From: Gnetum montanum
Lineage: Eukaryota > Streptophyta > Gnetopsida > Gnetales > Gnetaceae
Reading direction: 5' to 3'
DNA: 64,000 nucleotides
NCBI GenBank assembly: GCA_015680685.1
Contig: MNCI01025178.1
Coordinates: forward strand, 127,073-191,072
The position numbers and the translations under genes are program-made. The notes beneath the pieces are model-generated. The model searched no databases. It had not been told where the DNA came from and saw only the letters and a list, made by a program, of their open reading frames with translations. Shown here piece by piece: positions 34,927-45,089 of the stretch (position 1 is its first letter; the number at the start of each line of letters is the position of its first letter).

Positions 34927-35403
34927 GAAGGTGCAAGGGTAATGCTTACAGTTAACCTTTGGCTTGAAGCAGGATTGGTGAATGGTGTACTTGGCATGAT
35001 TTACAGTATTATGTATCCTTAAGGTAAATAGCCACCTGCATTATCATTATACGTTATTGTTGATTTTGACTCCTACATCGGATGTGCCTTTGATAATGGT
35101 AATACTCATCATGTACCAATTGTACTTGTGGTCTAAGGGGCATCTCGTCAGTCACCATTATGGTTGGCGTGGGCCATGACTATTCATAAATCTCAAGGAA
35201 TGACACTAGATAAGGCTACTATTCACATTGGCTCAAGAGAAGTTATGGGTCTAACGTTTGTTGCATTATCTAGAGTCAAGACCATTGATTCTTTAAAGAG
35301 TCATCCTCCTTTTCATGTGAAAAGATACAAAAATATTTCAGATGCTAAACATCTCCAAAGTAGAATTGCACAGAAAGTTCATTTTGCTCACTTGGAGGAT
35401 TAG
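34927..35403 (+). pseudogene. C-terminus of a Pif1-like (Helitron-type) helicase
   Basis: One frame with three stops carries the C-terminal signatures of Pif1/Helitron helicases: EGARVMLTVNLWLEAGLVNG at the start, then VIVDFDSYIGCAF, then LAWAMTIHKSQGMTLDKATI and GLTFVALSRVK near the end. In the family these are the late SF1 motifs (V and VI). Stops occur after YP (about 35020), three codons on, and before GASRQS (about 35130). The upstream helicase motifs (Walker A and B) and any Rep/HUH domain are absent. It is most likely the 3' end of a degraded Helitron; a lone host PIF1 fragment is the alternative. Confidence 0.8.
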
Positions 35404-36063
35404 GCATATTAAGTTCACACTTATTATAGTAGTTTTCCTTTTGCTCAATCCTATTATACAGCTCTGTAATGTTTGTTGGAATAATTATGCAATGTATTCC
35501 TTCATCAACATATACGAAATATATAAAATTTTATTTTAACCAATTTATGTTTACCAATATATATTATTTGGAATGCAAATAGTGATGATAACTTAAAAAA
35601 TAATTAAATAATTAAATTTTACTCATACCCTGCAAAACCGCTACACAAGAGAACTTACAAGTCTAACGTTTGTTGCATTATCTAGAGTCAAGACCATTGA
35701 TTTTTTAAAGATTTATCCTCCTTTCCATGTGCAAAGATATAGAAAAATTTCAGATGCTAAACATCTCTAAGTAAAATTGCACAAAAAGTTTTTTTTTGCT
35801 CAATTAGAGGATTAGGTATATTAAGTTTCACACTTATCATTGTATTTTGCCTTTTGCTCAATCCTATTATGTAGCCCTATAATGTTTGTTGCAATAATTG
35901 TGCAATGTATTCCTTCATCAACATATATGAAATATATAAACTTTTATTTTAACCAATTTATGTTTACCAGTATATATTATTTGAAATGTAAATAGTGATG
36001 ATAACTTAAAAAATAAAAAAAATAATTAAATTCTACTCATAATCCGCAAAACCGCTTCACTAG
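35237..36063 (+). repeat. Direct duplication of the helicase end and Helitron-like 3' tail
   Basis: Copy 1 (about 35237-35647) and copy 2 (about 35648-36063) are offset by 412-414 bases and nearly identical from ctaacgtttgttgcattatc through to gcaaaaccgct. Both end in 'tactcata..cc(t/c)gcaaaaccgct', the second followed by tcactag (CTAG at 36060-36063), which resembles the 3' terminus of plant Helitrons (CTRR end), although a clear hairpin is not preserved. Confidence 0.75.
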
Positions 36064-36068
36064 CTTAG

Positions 36069-36093
36069 ATATATATATATATATATATATATA
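36069..36093. repeat. (AT)n microsatellite
   Basis: Uninterrupted at-dinucleotides at the left border of the fold-back element. Confidence 0.9.
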
Positions 36094-36472
36094 TTGGTTG
36101 AAATGAGTTTTAAAAAAATGATGTTAACCAAGCCTGACTACTGGACGTGGTAACAAGATAACTAAAAATGAAATCACTCATCCCTCCTTTGTTTCTCTAC
36201 CACTTAGCCAATTTATTTTTACCCTCTTGGTCAAGTTTGCTCTTTCTTTGTTTGTTCATGCTGTTTTTGAGCATTATTTATGCAAGAGATTTATTTCTCA
36301 AAAACGCCATGAACAAAGAAAGAAAGAGCAAACTTGACTGAGAGGGTAAAACTAAATTGGGTAAGTGGTAGAGAAACAAAGGGATTAGTGATTCCATTTT
36401 TAGTTATCTTATTACCTCATCCAATAGTCAGGCTTGGTTAACATCATTTTTAAAAAAATCATCTCAACCAAT
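36093..36472. mobile_element. 380-base fold-back element (MITE-like)
   Basis: The two halves are inverted repeats almost to the centre: attggttgaaatgagttt at the left and its near-complement aaatcatctcaaccaat at the right. Inner matches include gttaaccaagcctgact / agtcaggcttggttaac and caagtttgctctttctttgt / aaagaaagagcaaacttg. No coding capacity. It sits inside an AT-dinucleotide tract, in keeping with a TA target, but the duplication cannot be told from the repeat. Confidence 0.85.
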
Positions 36473-36489
36473 TTATATATATATATCTA

Positions 36490-36509
36490 TGTGTGTGTGT
36501 GTGTGTGTG
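36490..36509. repeat. (TG)n microsatellite
   Basis: About ten tg units just right of the fold-back element. Confidence 0.9.
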
Positions 36510-36904
36510 AAGGTCTTATACAATATGAGCTAGTGGGACTAGAAGTATATAATATTAATAAGTGTTTGTACTTGGGACATGTTAAGTGCCTATACTTATG
36601 AAGTTGTGTATATAGTACTATAATATATTTGTTATGTGATGGACGGCCCCTTAGCCTCACCATGAGTTATGTGTTTAATGGTTTATGATGTCACATGATG
36701 TGTATGGGTCATGTAGTGTAGGTTGCTTATGATTAGTATTTTGAGATGTATGTGCTTGTATAAAGAGTTATGTAGCACAAATTACTTGTGACTGCTAGTA
36801 TGTGACATGTATGTATATGATATTGATGTGTCTTGATGAGGCATATGATACTAGTTACTTATGCTATATGATGTGCCTTAAATGAGCTTAGTATGATATG
36901 TATC
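36510..36904 (+). repeat. Repeat R4, left part (split by element C1)
   Basis: AT-rich, TG-word-rich sequence that is contiguous with 51032 onward once C1 is removed (target GTATC). No coding sequence recognised. The link to the R4 copy at 60350-61260 is clear only for the right part. Confidence 0.4.
36900..36904 (+). other. Target duplication of C1, left copy (gtatc)
   Basis: gtatc directly before the C1 LTR start; the identical gtatc follows the other LTR at 51027-51031. Confidence 0.85.
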
Positions 36905-36973
36905 TATTGATGCATAAATTTTGGTCGCACCAACACCAAGAAAGAAAACTTGTTTTAGGAGATTATTGCCTAG
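36905..36973 (-). repeat. C1 3' LTR, first piece
   Basis: 69 bases matching 49922-49990 of the other LTR (ttgatgcataaattttggtc, attgcctag). It stops at the CCTAG target of B2 and continues at 44011. Confidence 0.9.
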
Positions 36974-37766
36974 TGACGAGTGGCGAGGTACCCCTACACT
37001 CAACCATACAAATACAAGTGTCTCACACATGATCCGGTCAAATGCCAAGGACTAAGTGCTTACGCACCTTAATGGAACACTTAAGGTTAACCAATCGTTG
37101 TCCTCCCAAACTTACTTGTATTGTCACGGTTGTATGGTTAAGTTTGAGGTATGTGATTTTTGTATCTTTTGTTTTTTTAACACCTATGCTAGTAGGGAAA
37201 GGTGAAGAGAACTAAATAACTAATTTTCATTAACTATTCACTAACTAAGCTTTAATTATCCTAGCATTAGTATTCGTTCCCAGTTGTTGCACACACCCTA
37301 AACCATTGCAATGCTACTGGGATTACCAAACGCTACTTGTTACTGGGTTACCAAGTGTTACACATGTGCTCGAAGCGATCGTACTGAATGCACTTCACTA
37401 GGAGAGTTAAGGGTTGAGAGAGATTAATTATCTAGGAAATCATTTAAACATTTAATAATAATTAAATCCTATTTAGCTTAGTTTATATGCTGCAAGGTTT
37501 ATCAGAAAGTTCGTCTTTATTACCATACAAAAATGTGTGCTTAGGTACAATTTGCTCGAATAAAGATCCGTTCACTTTGAGACTCCTACTGCGGGCACAT
37601 GGAAATTATTCTAACTCTGGAATGGTAAAACTGCTATAGTTTGGCTAAGGGGCTAACTCTAAATGATTGAACAAGGGAAAGCCGCCTCTTATTTATAGAC
37701 TTGGCGGTGGGCTACGATATCGCGTACATGATATCGTAGGGGCCAACGCGATATCACGGCTCATCA
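36974..37766 (-). repeat. LTR8 (3' LTR of B2)
   Basis: 793 bases, tgacgagtggcgagg...cggctcatca. Minus-strand TATA tctataaataagagg lies only about 75 bases from the LTR start, so U3 is very short; it holds three GATATC palindromes. It carries about 40 bases (near 37050-37095) absent from LTR9. Confidence 0.9.
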
Positions 37767-37776
37767 TACCCCCATG
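37767..37776 (-). other. Polypurine tract of B2
   Basis: Minus strand catgggggta next to the 3' LTR. Confidence 0.75.
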
Positions 37777-39445
37777 ACTGAATGAAAACTCATCCTCGAG
37801 TTCCTTACAAAATATTGGGAAGGTATGGGATTATTGACTTGAATGACACTAATGGTAGATGGGGTGACATGTGAACGGATCATCATTACAATACATGACA
37901 AACTTAGTATTCATGACAACAAGAGTGAACATTATACACATTTGACATCCAGCCTTATTTGGCAACTGAGAAAGAAGAGAGAAGAGAGAGAGAAAAGAAG
38001 TCTATTGCTGCCGATGCCAAGATTGCGCTTTTCATTGTCCATCCATAAGCGCGTCATTAATCTTATTCCTTGCATAACTATTTTAGTACTAGTCCATTCC
38101 AAGTGTTTCCTCCAGATCCAATCCGTTGTTGTATGATTGCCATTTGCACACACAACACAGTCTTATATTAGCAAGGGTAAAATCAATTACAATGCAATTG
38201 ATATCTTGCCTCAGTGTAAGGTCCATTGGCTGAGTTATGATATGGCTAATACAAATATGGAGATATAATACTGGTGACTACCCAAGGTGTAGGGGTTAAG
38301 AAGAAAAAAATCAAAAAAATTGGACCAGGACCCCCATGACTGAGAGCAAACCTTTGGTAGTGAGAGAATGAAAAAAGATAAGGAATAGAAAAGATGGAGA
38401 AAAGGAAACAACGAGAACGTTGATAAAATGGATGTCAAAGATGGAGATGAACAAAATAAATGGTGATTATAGAAATGTTTAAAGGAAAGAAATTAATGAA
38501 TGTACCAAATAGGAATGCCAATGGGTCCTCCCCAAAGCAGGCTCATGCCCTTAATGCCCTGACAATCCCACATTCAAAGAGTCCATAGGCTCTAGGAATG
38601 TCATTTGAAGACAAGAGTTAAAGTCTTAACCACAAGAGTTTACCAAAAAGAAAACAATGCATTAACCAACATTTGGACTACTGATATAACCGATAATGAG
38701 ATGAAAGATGGAGAAAGAAGGATGGAAAGAAGAGAATGGAATAGAATCTCAAGAATAAGGTGGTGTACAGCCCCTTGTGTGTTAATGGTTAATGTGACTT
38801 AGTAGATCTCATTCCAAATCCATCCTCAAACCAACCACAACCAGTGACTTTGCATTAATACATTTGGCCAATCCATCCACTTGAAGTAACGAGAATGCTT
38901 CCGCCAAAAAGTCACCACCATTTCGACGAAATGAGAAAGGAGAAAGTAGGAAGCGAGGAAGGGCCTTAGTTAGAGGAAACATTTTTATTTAGTTCCATAA
39001 CCAGTGCTTGTAGCCCAGATTATTATTCTGTGTAAGGGGTGTGCTTTGAATTCCCACTTCTTCTTTTTTCTTTTTCTTTTTTTGCGTGAGAACCACACCA
39101 TGCAAAGACTTATTATTTTTATTAGCTTAGCTTCCCGATAATGGAGCAGCGTCGGAATGGTACGGGAGACTCAAGAAGAAAACATCCAAGCACCCCAACA
39201 AATGGCCAACACAAATGCATCAAGTTCCCTTGAAGTCACATCCTTTTCAATCCTTGAGTCCTTCCTTAGTTTGAGAAATGCCCAGTCACCGATTCGTTGA
39301 TAGTTCTTATTAGTGAGAAAGGGACTGTACAGTTCCAAGCCAAGAGAGACCGTAAAAATTCATGGATGCATGGATGATGTGGACTCATTGCCTGTTATAT
39401 CAAAAGAACCATACCCAAGTATCAACATCATCACTTAAAGGTAAA
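37777..39445 (-). repeat. Noncoding 3' region of B2
   Basis: No gene. It shares blocks with A1, A2 and B1: gagaaccacaccatgcaaag (39091-39110), ggggtgtgctttgaattccc (39037-39056), and ggtcctccccaaagcaggct (38524-38543), all in complement. Confidence 0.65.
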
Positions 39446-39447
39446 AA

Positions 39448-39990
39448 TCAAACATTAGCAATTAATGGAATACAGTTCATACCATCATCAGGAGCACTTA
39501 TTAGGTGATGAATCAAACAAAATAAACAAACACACAAAGAAATGAAAGAGTATAAACAATGTTGTAAAACAAAAATAAGAAAAGTTAAAGAAATTTGTAA
39601 AACAAAAACATAAAAAGGAACTGAGGGTCTCGATTGATCAGCATAGGTGAGCATCTCCCCCATGACTGAATTGGAAGGGGAAGATCCAAAATAATGAGCG
39701 AGGTCATCCTCTCTCCGATGTGTAATGTGCATTGACCGTTCTAGGTTCATGATAAGGCTTGGTCTGTTGCACATCAACTAGTACTCTCCTATCAGAGCAT
39801 ATTTTTGAATCTTTTAGGAGTTCCCAACTTCCCCCAATTGATGTTTTCAGGTTAAGGGTTGGAAGTTGGTGACACTCTTGCTCCAGTGCATCTATGCTTT
39901 CTACGTGGCCGCAAGTTGGTCCCCCAATTAGTTCCATGCATATTGGTGAGTTTCTCTCTTGATTAGCTGTCAACCACTGGGTGTTTTCTT
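39448..39990 (-). pseudogene. Linker fused to the integrase C-terminus of B2
   Basis: Minus frame reads NTQWLTANQE (linker, as in A1 and B1), then CMELIGGPTCGHVESIDALE and SIGGSWELLKDSK, which correspond to the region just before RT in B1. It then jumps directly to DVQQTKPYHEPRTVNA, the end of integrase in B1 (NMQQLKPFHEPKQVNA). About 2.7 kb of B1 sequence (9520-12300) has no counterpart here. The junction lies near 39780. Confidence 0.8.
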
Positions 39991-40072
39991 ATTATGTGGT
40001 TGCTACATACAAGCACCTTTGTATGTTAACCTCTGGTACACACTGGTTGCATGCAGGCAATGCTAAACATTC

Positions 40073-40562
40073 CTATACACAATCACACCCTGTATCACTG
40101 TATGTGATGCATGGAACTTTCTTCTTCTCGATCTTCCCACAAGTGTTTTCCTTAGATATTTCCAAGGAAAGATCATGGATTCCTAGGCATGCATTCACGG
40201 TACTTACCCATTCCCTTTCCATTATTATTGGGAAGTCCCCTTTGTCATTGTTGACTTGTATCACTAGGAAATCAGTTGGGTATGACCACCCACACACAGT
40301 GGTAACGATGTCCTCAACTAGTCCTAAGGGAACAGTGATGGACCGGTCAGCCAACTCTAAGTGAATATTGCTCTTCTTTAGTGGAGGCAAGTTCTAGGCT
40401 TTATACATTTCTTGTGATATCAAGTTAACTCTGGAACCTGAGTCTAGAAGAGCTTTACAAGGTTCATTCCTAGCGACTTGGAGATAAACTAAAGGGCTTC
40501 CAAGGTCAGAGAATTTTTTGAGAAGGTGGCCCTCCTTGATCCAGTCAGTGATGGTATGTGTT
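40073..40562 (-). pseudogene. Aspartic protease domain of B2
   Basis: Minus frame reads LVYLQVARNEPCKALLDSGS around 40430-40500, with an intact Asp-Ser-Gly, then NLISQEMYKA, one stop, and an open 105-residue stretch (40390-40073: MPPLKKSNIHLEL, GWSYPTDFLVIQVNNDKGDF, PIIM). Only one stop separates the active site from the rest, so it is the best preserved protease of this family here. Confidence 0.85.
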
Positions 40563-41176
40563 AACATAACCGTATGCGTTGAGCTCTATTTTTGGTTTGA
40601 AGGGAGTTTTGAAGCCTTATTTGATGGGGAAGCATTCGGAGGTTCAACCACTTGTGGTTGTGAGAGCTTGTTTGTACTGTTGGTCCTAAAGAAAGGTCTT
40701 CTCCTTATACGGTTGTCAAAACCAATAGCAGGTTGAAAGTTTATAACTCTCATAGCATTGCGTTGCTGTGGTTGAGTGGGGAGTTTCCCTTGCATTGCTA
40801 AAGTAGGTGGTAATGGAGCAATCAATGTGAGAGTTGCAGATAGATTTGGAGGATGGTATGTGTGTGGTGTGTCTTTCCCAAGAGAAGGAGTCCTATAATA
40901 CTCCTGAGCTTGGTAGTGATGTTATGGTGTCACGTGACCAACAGAGTCATGTGGAGAGATTGGCTGCTGCACGTAATAGCCATATGGATCCGGTTGCCGG
41001 TAAGGGTATTGTTGCCTTGGCGGTGGCATCCCCCATGACTATCGGTATTGCCACTGTTGGTGTTACTTGATAGGTTGTGGCAAAGTTCCACTTGGATAAT
41101 ATGTTAATGGTTGGTGGAACTGCCTCAAGTTACCTTGAGGATAAGGTAACCATCGGGGTGCTTTCCATTTGTTAAG
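40563..41176 (-). pseudogene. gag C-terminal Pro/Gln-rich region of B2
   Basis: Between the Cys/His motif and the protease; minus frame 40825-40586 reads MIAPLPPTLAMQGKLPTQPQ and so on. Low complexity, no domain recognised. Confidence 0.5.
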
Positions 41177-43094
41177 TCATGGGTTACGTGCATACACCCC
41201 AAACTCTTGCAGATGTGAGATTACTGGGCAACATCCCTTAGGATGGTCATACTGGCATATCTCACATCCACCGTCATTGTCCGTATCAGAATCCACAACC
41301 TCTTCGGTGATGGTCATTTTACCCTTACCTTTGTTACGTGCATGATCCAAATCCCTCTTTTTCTTTTTATCATGGTCACTACTTCGCTCCTTAGACTCCT
41401 CTACGATTTTTAGAACGGTTTCAAATCTACTATCTAACGAGTCCCACATTTGATCTACCTTTGCCGACACTTTTGTTGTTAATTTTTGGAGCAAAAATGT
41501 TTTCATATGCACCATCTCTTCGAGTGGTGACTCTTTCTCCTCCTCACAGAATCTCACTCCCCTTTTTCAGAGGGAAGGATCACGGTTGTACTCTTTCACA
41601 CTTTCTCTCTTACGTAGCTCTCCTTCTTCCTTAGCTACCTGCTCCAAAAATCTATGAATCTGATGGGACCTAAGCTCTGATAATCTCCCTTAGGCATATG
41701 TTCCAAGGGTTCTCCTGGTTTCATGCCTAAGTCCATCTACGAGATGGCGTAGTTGATCCTGCTGCGAGTAACCAATGATGTAACAGTGCATAGTATCAAT
41801 CCATGGTACCATCCAAGGGTTTATGAGTTCCCTACTTCCATCCTTGGATTTACTTTCGTAGGTTGGACACCCAGGAGTATGTTTGATACTTATCATTAAA
41901 TAGTTCTAGCATCATACTCCACCTTCGAATGAATTCTGGTTCTAAGGACCGATACCAGCTTTCCACTTCTTTTACTAGTATCCTTGGAAACAACTTTAAT
42001 TTTTTCCACTTGTTCTCGATGTTCTGTAAGGCACATGCATCATGAAATGCCTGTAATTGGTTCTGAGGGTCAACATTGTATCCCCCCTCAAATCGTAGGA
42101 TATTATTCATGTTTAATCTCTTGATCCTGCTATCTTTTTGGTGTCTTGTAGGAATCCTAACAGCCTTCGTAATGTCTAACATGCTTCGGGTTGCAAGTAT
42201 GGGTTCTTCGTGTTCATTTTTTTCATAGTGTTTGTGATGTCTACACGGTTCCATACTCTCCCTTCTTCCATGCCTTGATTCTCTAGAGTGCCCTCATCCT
42301 TGCTCTCGACTCTCTCGTCGAGGTTTCTCACTCTATTTACCCTTATCCTCACGGGTAGGTTCCTTATGACTGCATCCTGATATTGAAGGAGAGGGTGAAT
42401 GTGATGATGAAGGTGAAGAAGAAGGAGAATAATCACCATGACAATGTTTCCTATCTTCTCTTCGGTGGTCCCGACTCTGATCGTGATGACGATCAGAATG
42501 CTTGCCCTTATCATGTGTTCATGTTCCCTCGTTGAACACTTGGTGTTCGTGGGGATCAGAACCAGGGTTATGAATCATGGAGTGAAGGTTCTAATACACC
42601 CCCTCCTCACCATCGTTAGGAGGGGGAACATCATTTTTTGGAGAACCTATTGAAATAGGTTCACCACCCTCAATTTCTCTTAAGACGGGTGGAGCATTAT
42701 GGGGTCCTTTGCCCTTCAACAATGTATAATATCTCTCTGGTTGCAAGTCCTGTTGATGTTGCGCTTCTATGGGATGGTAGTCCCTTACTTGATGCTCACA
42801 TGCAACGTATTCTACATATAACTGTGACATGGCTATTTGTGCAAAGGCATGAAGGAGTATGTTGGGGACTACTCGGTCTAAAGGCAACACTACGTTACCC
42901 TCCAAGTCTCTCCAACACAGTTCCTCATCTTGATGGAGGATAAAGGTAAATTCAAGTACATATTCATCATGATGAATATATACCACTCGGAACTATTGAG
43001 GAACTGGCGGTTCTTGGTTATGTGTGTTGTGCTGCTGACTATCTCTAGTGTTGTTCCTAGGCGATGAAGTGCTTTTGTGCGAAGAAGAAAACAT
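41177..43094 (-). pseudogene. gag pseudogene of B2
   Basis: ATG at 43094 (MFSSSHKSTSSPRNN). After one stop, an open stretch at 42986-42591 (EYVLEFTFILHQDEELCWRD) is followed by an Arg/Asp/Ser-rich segment in shifted frames (42514-42260), the capsid-like core at 42254-41850 (FEGGYNVDPQNQLQAFHDAC, LFNDKYQTY), then ELRSHQIHRF-type sequence and an open stretch 41557-41177 with a coiled-coil-like part and the Cys/His motif CEICQYDHPKGCC near 41236-41268. This motif has spacing C-x2-C-x3-H-x3-C, shorter than the usual retroviral C-x2-C-x4-H-x4-C. Broken by few stops and shifts. Confidence 0.85.
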
Positions 43095-43220
43095 TTTTGT
43101 CTTGTTCGGTGTGCAATTTACCGTTATGTTATTTTTCTCTTGATTAACCCTAAGGGTTCATTCTAGCTCCCAACGATATGAATGATTTTCTATGTTCTAC
43201 GTAGCGCACAAAAAATTAAG

Positions 43221-43238
43221 TCCCCAGCAACGGTGCCA
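43221..43238 (-). other. Primer-binding site of B2 (tRNA-Asp)
   Basis: Minus strand TGGCACCGTTGCTGGGGA, one base inside the 5' LTR. Plant tRNA-Asp(GTC) ends ...TCCCCGGCAACGGCGCCA, whose complement TGGCGCCGTTGCCGGGGA differs at two positions. This PBS type is typical of Athila/Tat-lineage elements. Confidence 0.85.
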
Positions 43239-43239
43239 A

Positions 43240-44010
43240 TGATGAGTGGCGAGGTATCCCTATGCTCAACCATATGAATACGAGCATCTCACGCGCGATC
43301 TGGTTGAACTCCAAGGACTATCATTGTCCTCCCAAACTTACTTGTATTTTCACGGTTGTATGGTTAAGTAAGTCTAAGGTATGTGATTTTTGTATCTTTT
43401 GTCTTTTTAACGCCTATGCTAGTAGGGAAAGGTGAAGAGAACTAAATAGCTAATTTCCATTAACTATTCACTAACTAAGCTTTAATTATCCTAGCATCAG
43501 TATCTATTCCCACTTGCTGCACACACCTTGAACCAGTGCAACGCTACTGGGATTACCAAACGCTACTCATTACTAGGTTACCAAGCGTTACACATGTGCT
43601 CGAAGCAATCATACTGAATGCACTTAACTAGGAGAGTTAAGGGTTGAGAGAGATTAATTATCTAGGAAAGAATTTAAACATTTAACAATAATTAAATCCT
43701 ATTTAGCTTAGTTTATATGCTGCAAGGTTTATCAGAAAGTTCGTCTTTATTGCCGTACACAAATTTGTGCTTAGGTACAATTTGCTCAAATAAAGATCCA
43801 TTCACTTTGAGACTCCTACTGCGGGCACATGGAAATTATTCTAACTCTAGAATGGTAAAACTACTATAGTTTGGCTAAGGGACTAACTCTAGATGATTGA
43901 ACAAGGGAAAGCCACCTCTTATTTATAGACCTGGCGATGGGCTGCAATATCACGTACGTGATATCACAGGGATCGACCCGATATCGCATATGTGATATTG
44001 CGGCTCATCA
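43240..44010 (-). repeat. LTR9 (5' LTR of B2)
   Basis: 771 bases, tgatgagtggcgagg...cggctcatca. It matches LTR8 with scattered, mostly transition differences and one 40-base gap. U3 contains gtgatatcacgtacgtgata and further GATATC cores next to the TATA box (tctataaataagagg, complement near 43915-43930). Confidence 0.9.
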
Positions 44011-45089
44011 CCTAGGGTGCCTCTTGTATGGGTACGAAAACCTAGGAATAGTCTTAGTTGGAGAGGGCTACGTGGCCTTTTGTAAATAATAAACTAAAAA
44101 GAAATCTAAAATTTAAATTAAATAATTATCTTCAATACAATAAGTAACTGAAAAAAATGAATTTTCCCTAGTCTCGCTGACGCTGTTGATCCGTGACTGT
44201 TGATGGTATTCACTGCTAGGCAGGAAGACCATAATCATCACGAAAGAGGGAGAGAGAGAGAGAGAGAGAGAGACTGCCCACCATAGTCCACACAGGGTAG
44301 CAACTGTGGTCCTTAAAGCCTACCACTATCTGCCATCTTTTATGCACCACCGTAGAAAGAAAGATTGTCCACCCACGTCTACATCACCAAGACAAGCTAC
44401 CGACCCAAAGAAAATCACACATCTCATGCCCTACGCATGGGCTGTGTTGCCTGCATTATTGCAGACAAAAAGAAGAGATAGAGAATCCTCCTACCATCAC
44501 TAAGAAGACCCGTAAGGATCTGATTTAGAGTGATTGGCTCCTACTTTGGACCCTCCTCGAAGATCAGCTGGAAGCCTGTAAAGAAAAGAAAAGAAAGGAG
44601 GAAACCACTGTTTAGTAGAGAGGAAGCTTCCCCCTTCAAGATTGATAACCAGAGCCCTTTAGGAATCATAGAAAGAGCCCCCCTCCAATTGATAGAAAGA
44701 GCCCCCTTCCCCTCCAGTTGTATAGCTGTTGTGGCCATCCATAATGATGCCCACGTTTTATGTAACATCTACAAAAATCGCCATCACTTCTTTTGCAATA
44801 ATTCCCACGTTCTCCAATTTAAGTACCCACTATGCCCATAACTTCCAAAACATCTACCACTAATGTCCATAACCATCGTAACTTCTAAAATGTTTGCCAC
44901 TAATGTCCGTAACCATCGTAACTTCTGAAACGTCTACCACTAATGTCTATAACCACTGCCATTAATGACCACCACCCAACAGTTTAAATGCCCACTACTC
45001 GCATGATTTTTACTTTGGTTATTAGGAGAGAGAAATAGAGACGTTGATAATCATGGCCCCATGAGAGCATGGGAGTGTTAACATCAACA
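44011..45089 (-). repeat. C1 3' LTR, second piece
   Basis: Continues the LTR from the CCTAG target to CATCAACA at 45089 and aligns along its length with 49986-51026. It contains an (AG)n run (44249-44273). The TATA-like ctataaaac present in the other LTR is mutated here. Confidence 0.9.

Larger units (their letters stand above)
36974..44010 (-). mobile_element. Element B2: Tat/Athila-like element lacking RT/RNase H/integrase core
   Basis: 7037 bases with paired LTRs (36974-37766 and 43240-44010) and an exact 5-base target duplication CCTAG (36969-36973 and 44011-44015). The uninterrupted target exists in the window: 49982-50000 reads attgcctagggtgcctcc, the other LTR of C1. Minus-strand order: LTR, tRNA-Asp-type PBS, gag, protease, linker fused to the integrase C-terminus, noncoding region, PPT, LTR. 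It is the youngest-looking nested insertion in the window. Confidence 0.95.

Noticed and set aside
34700-36063. A complete autonomous Helitron
   Set aside because: No Rep/HUH domain, no Walker motifs of the helicase, no 5' TC end found, and stops in the remaining frame.
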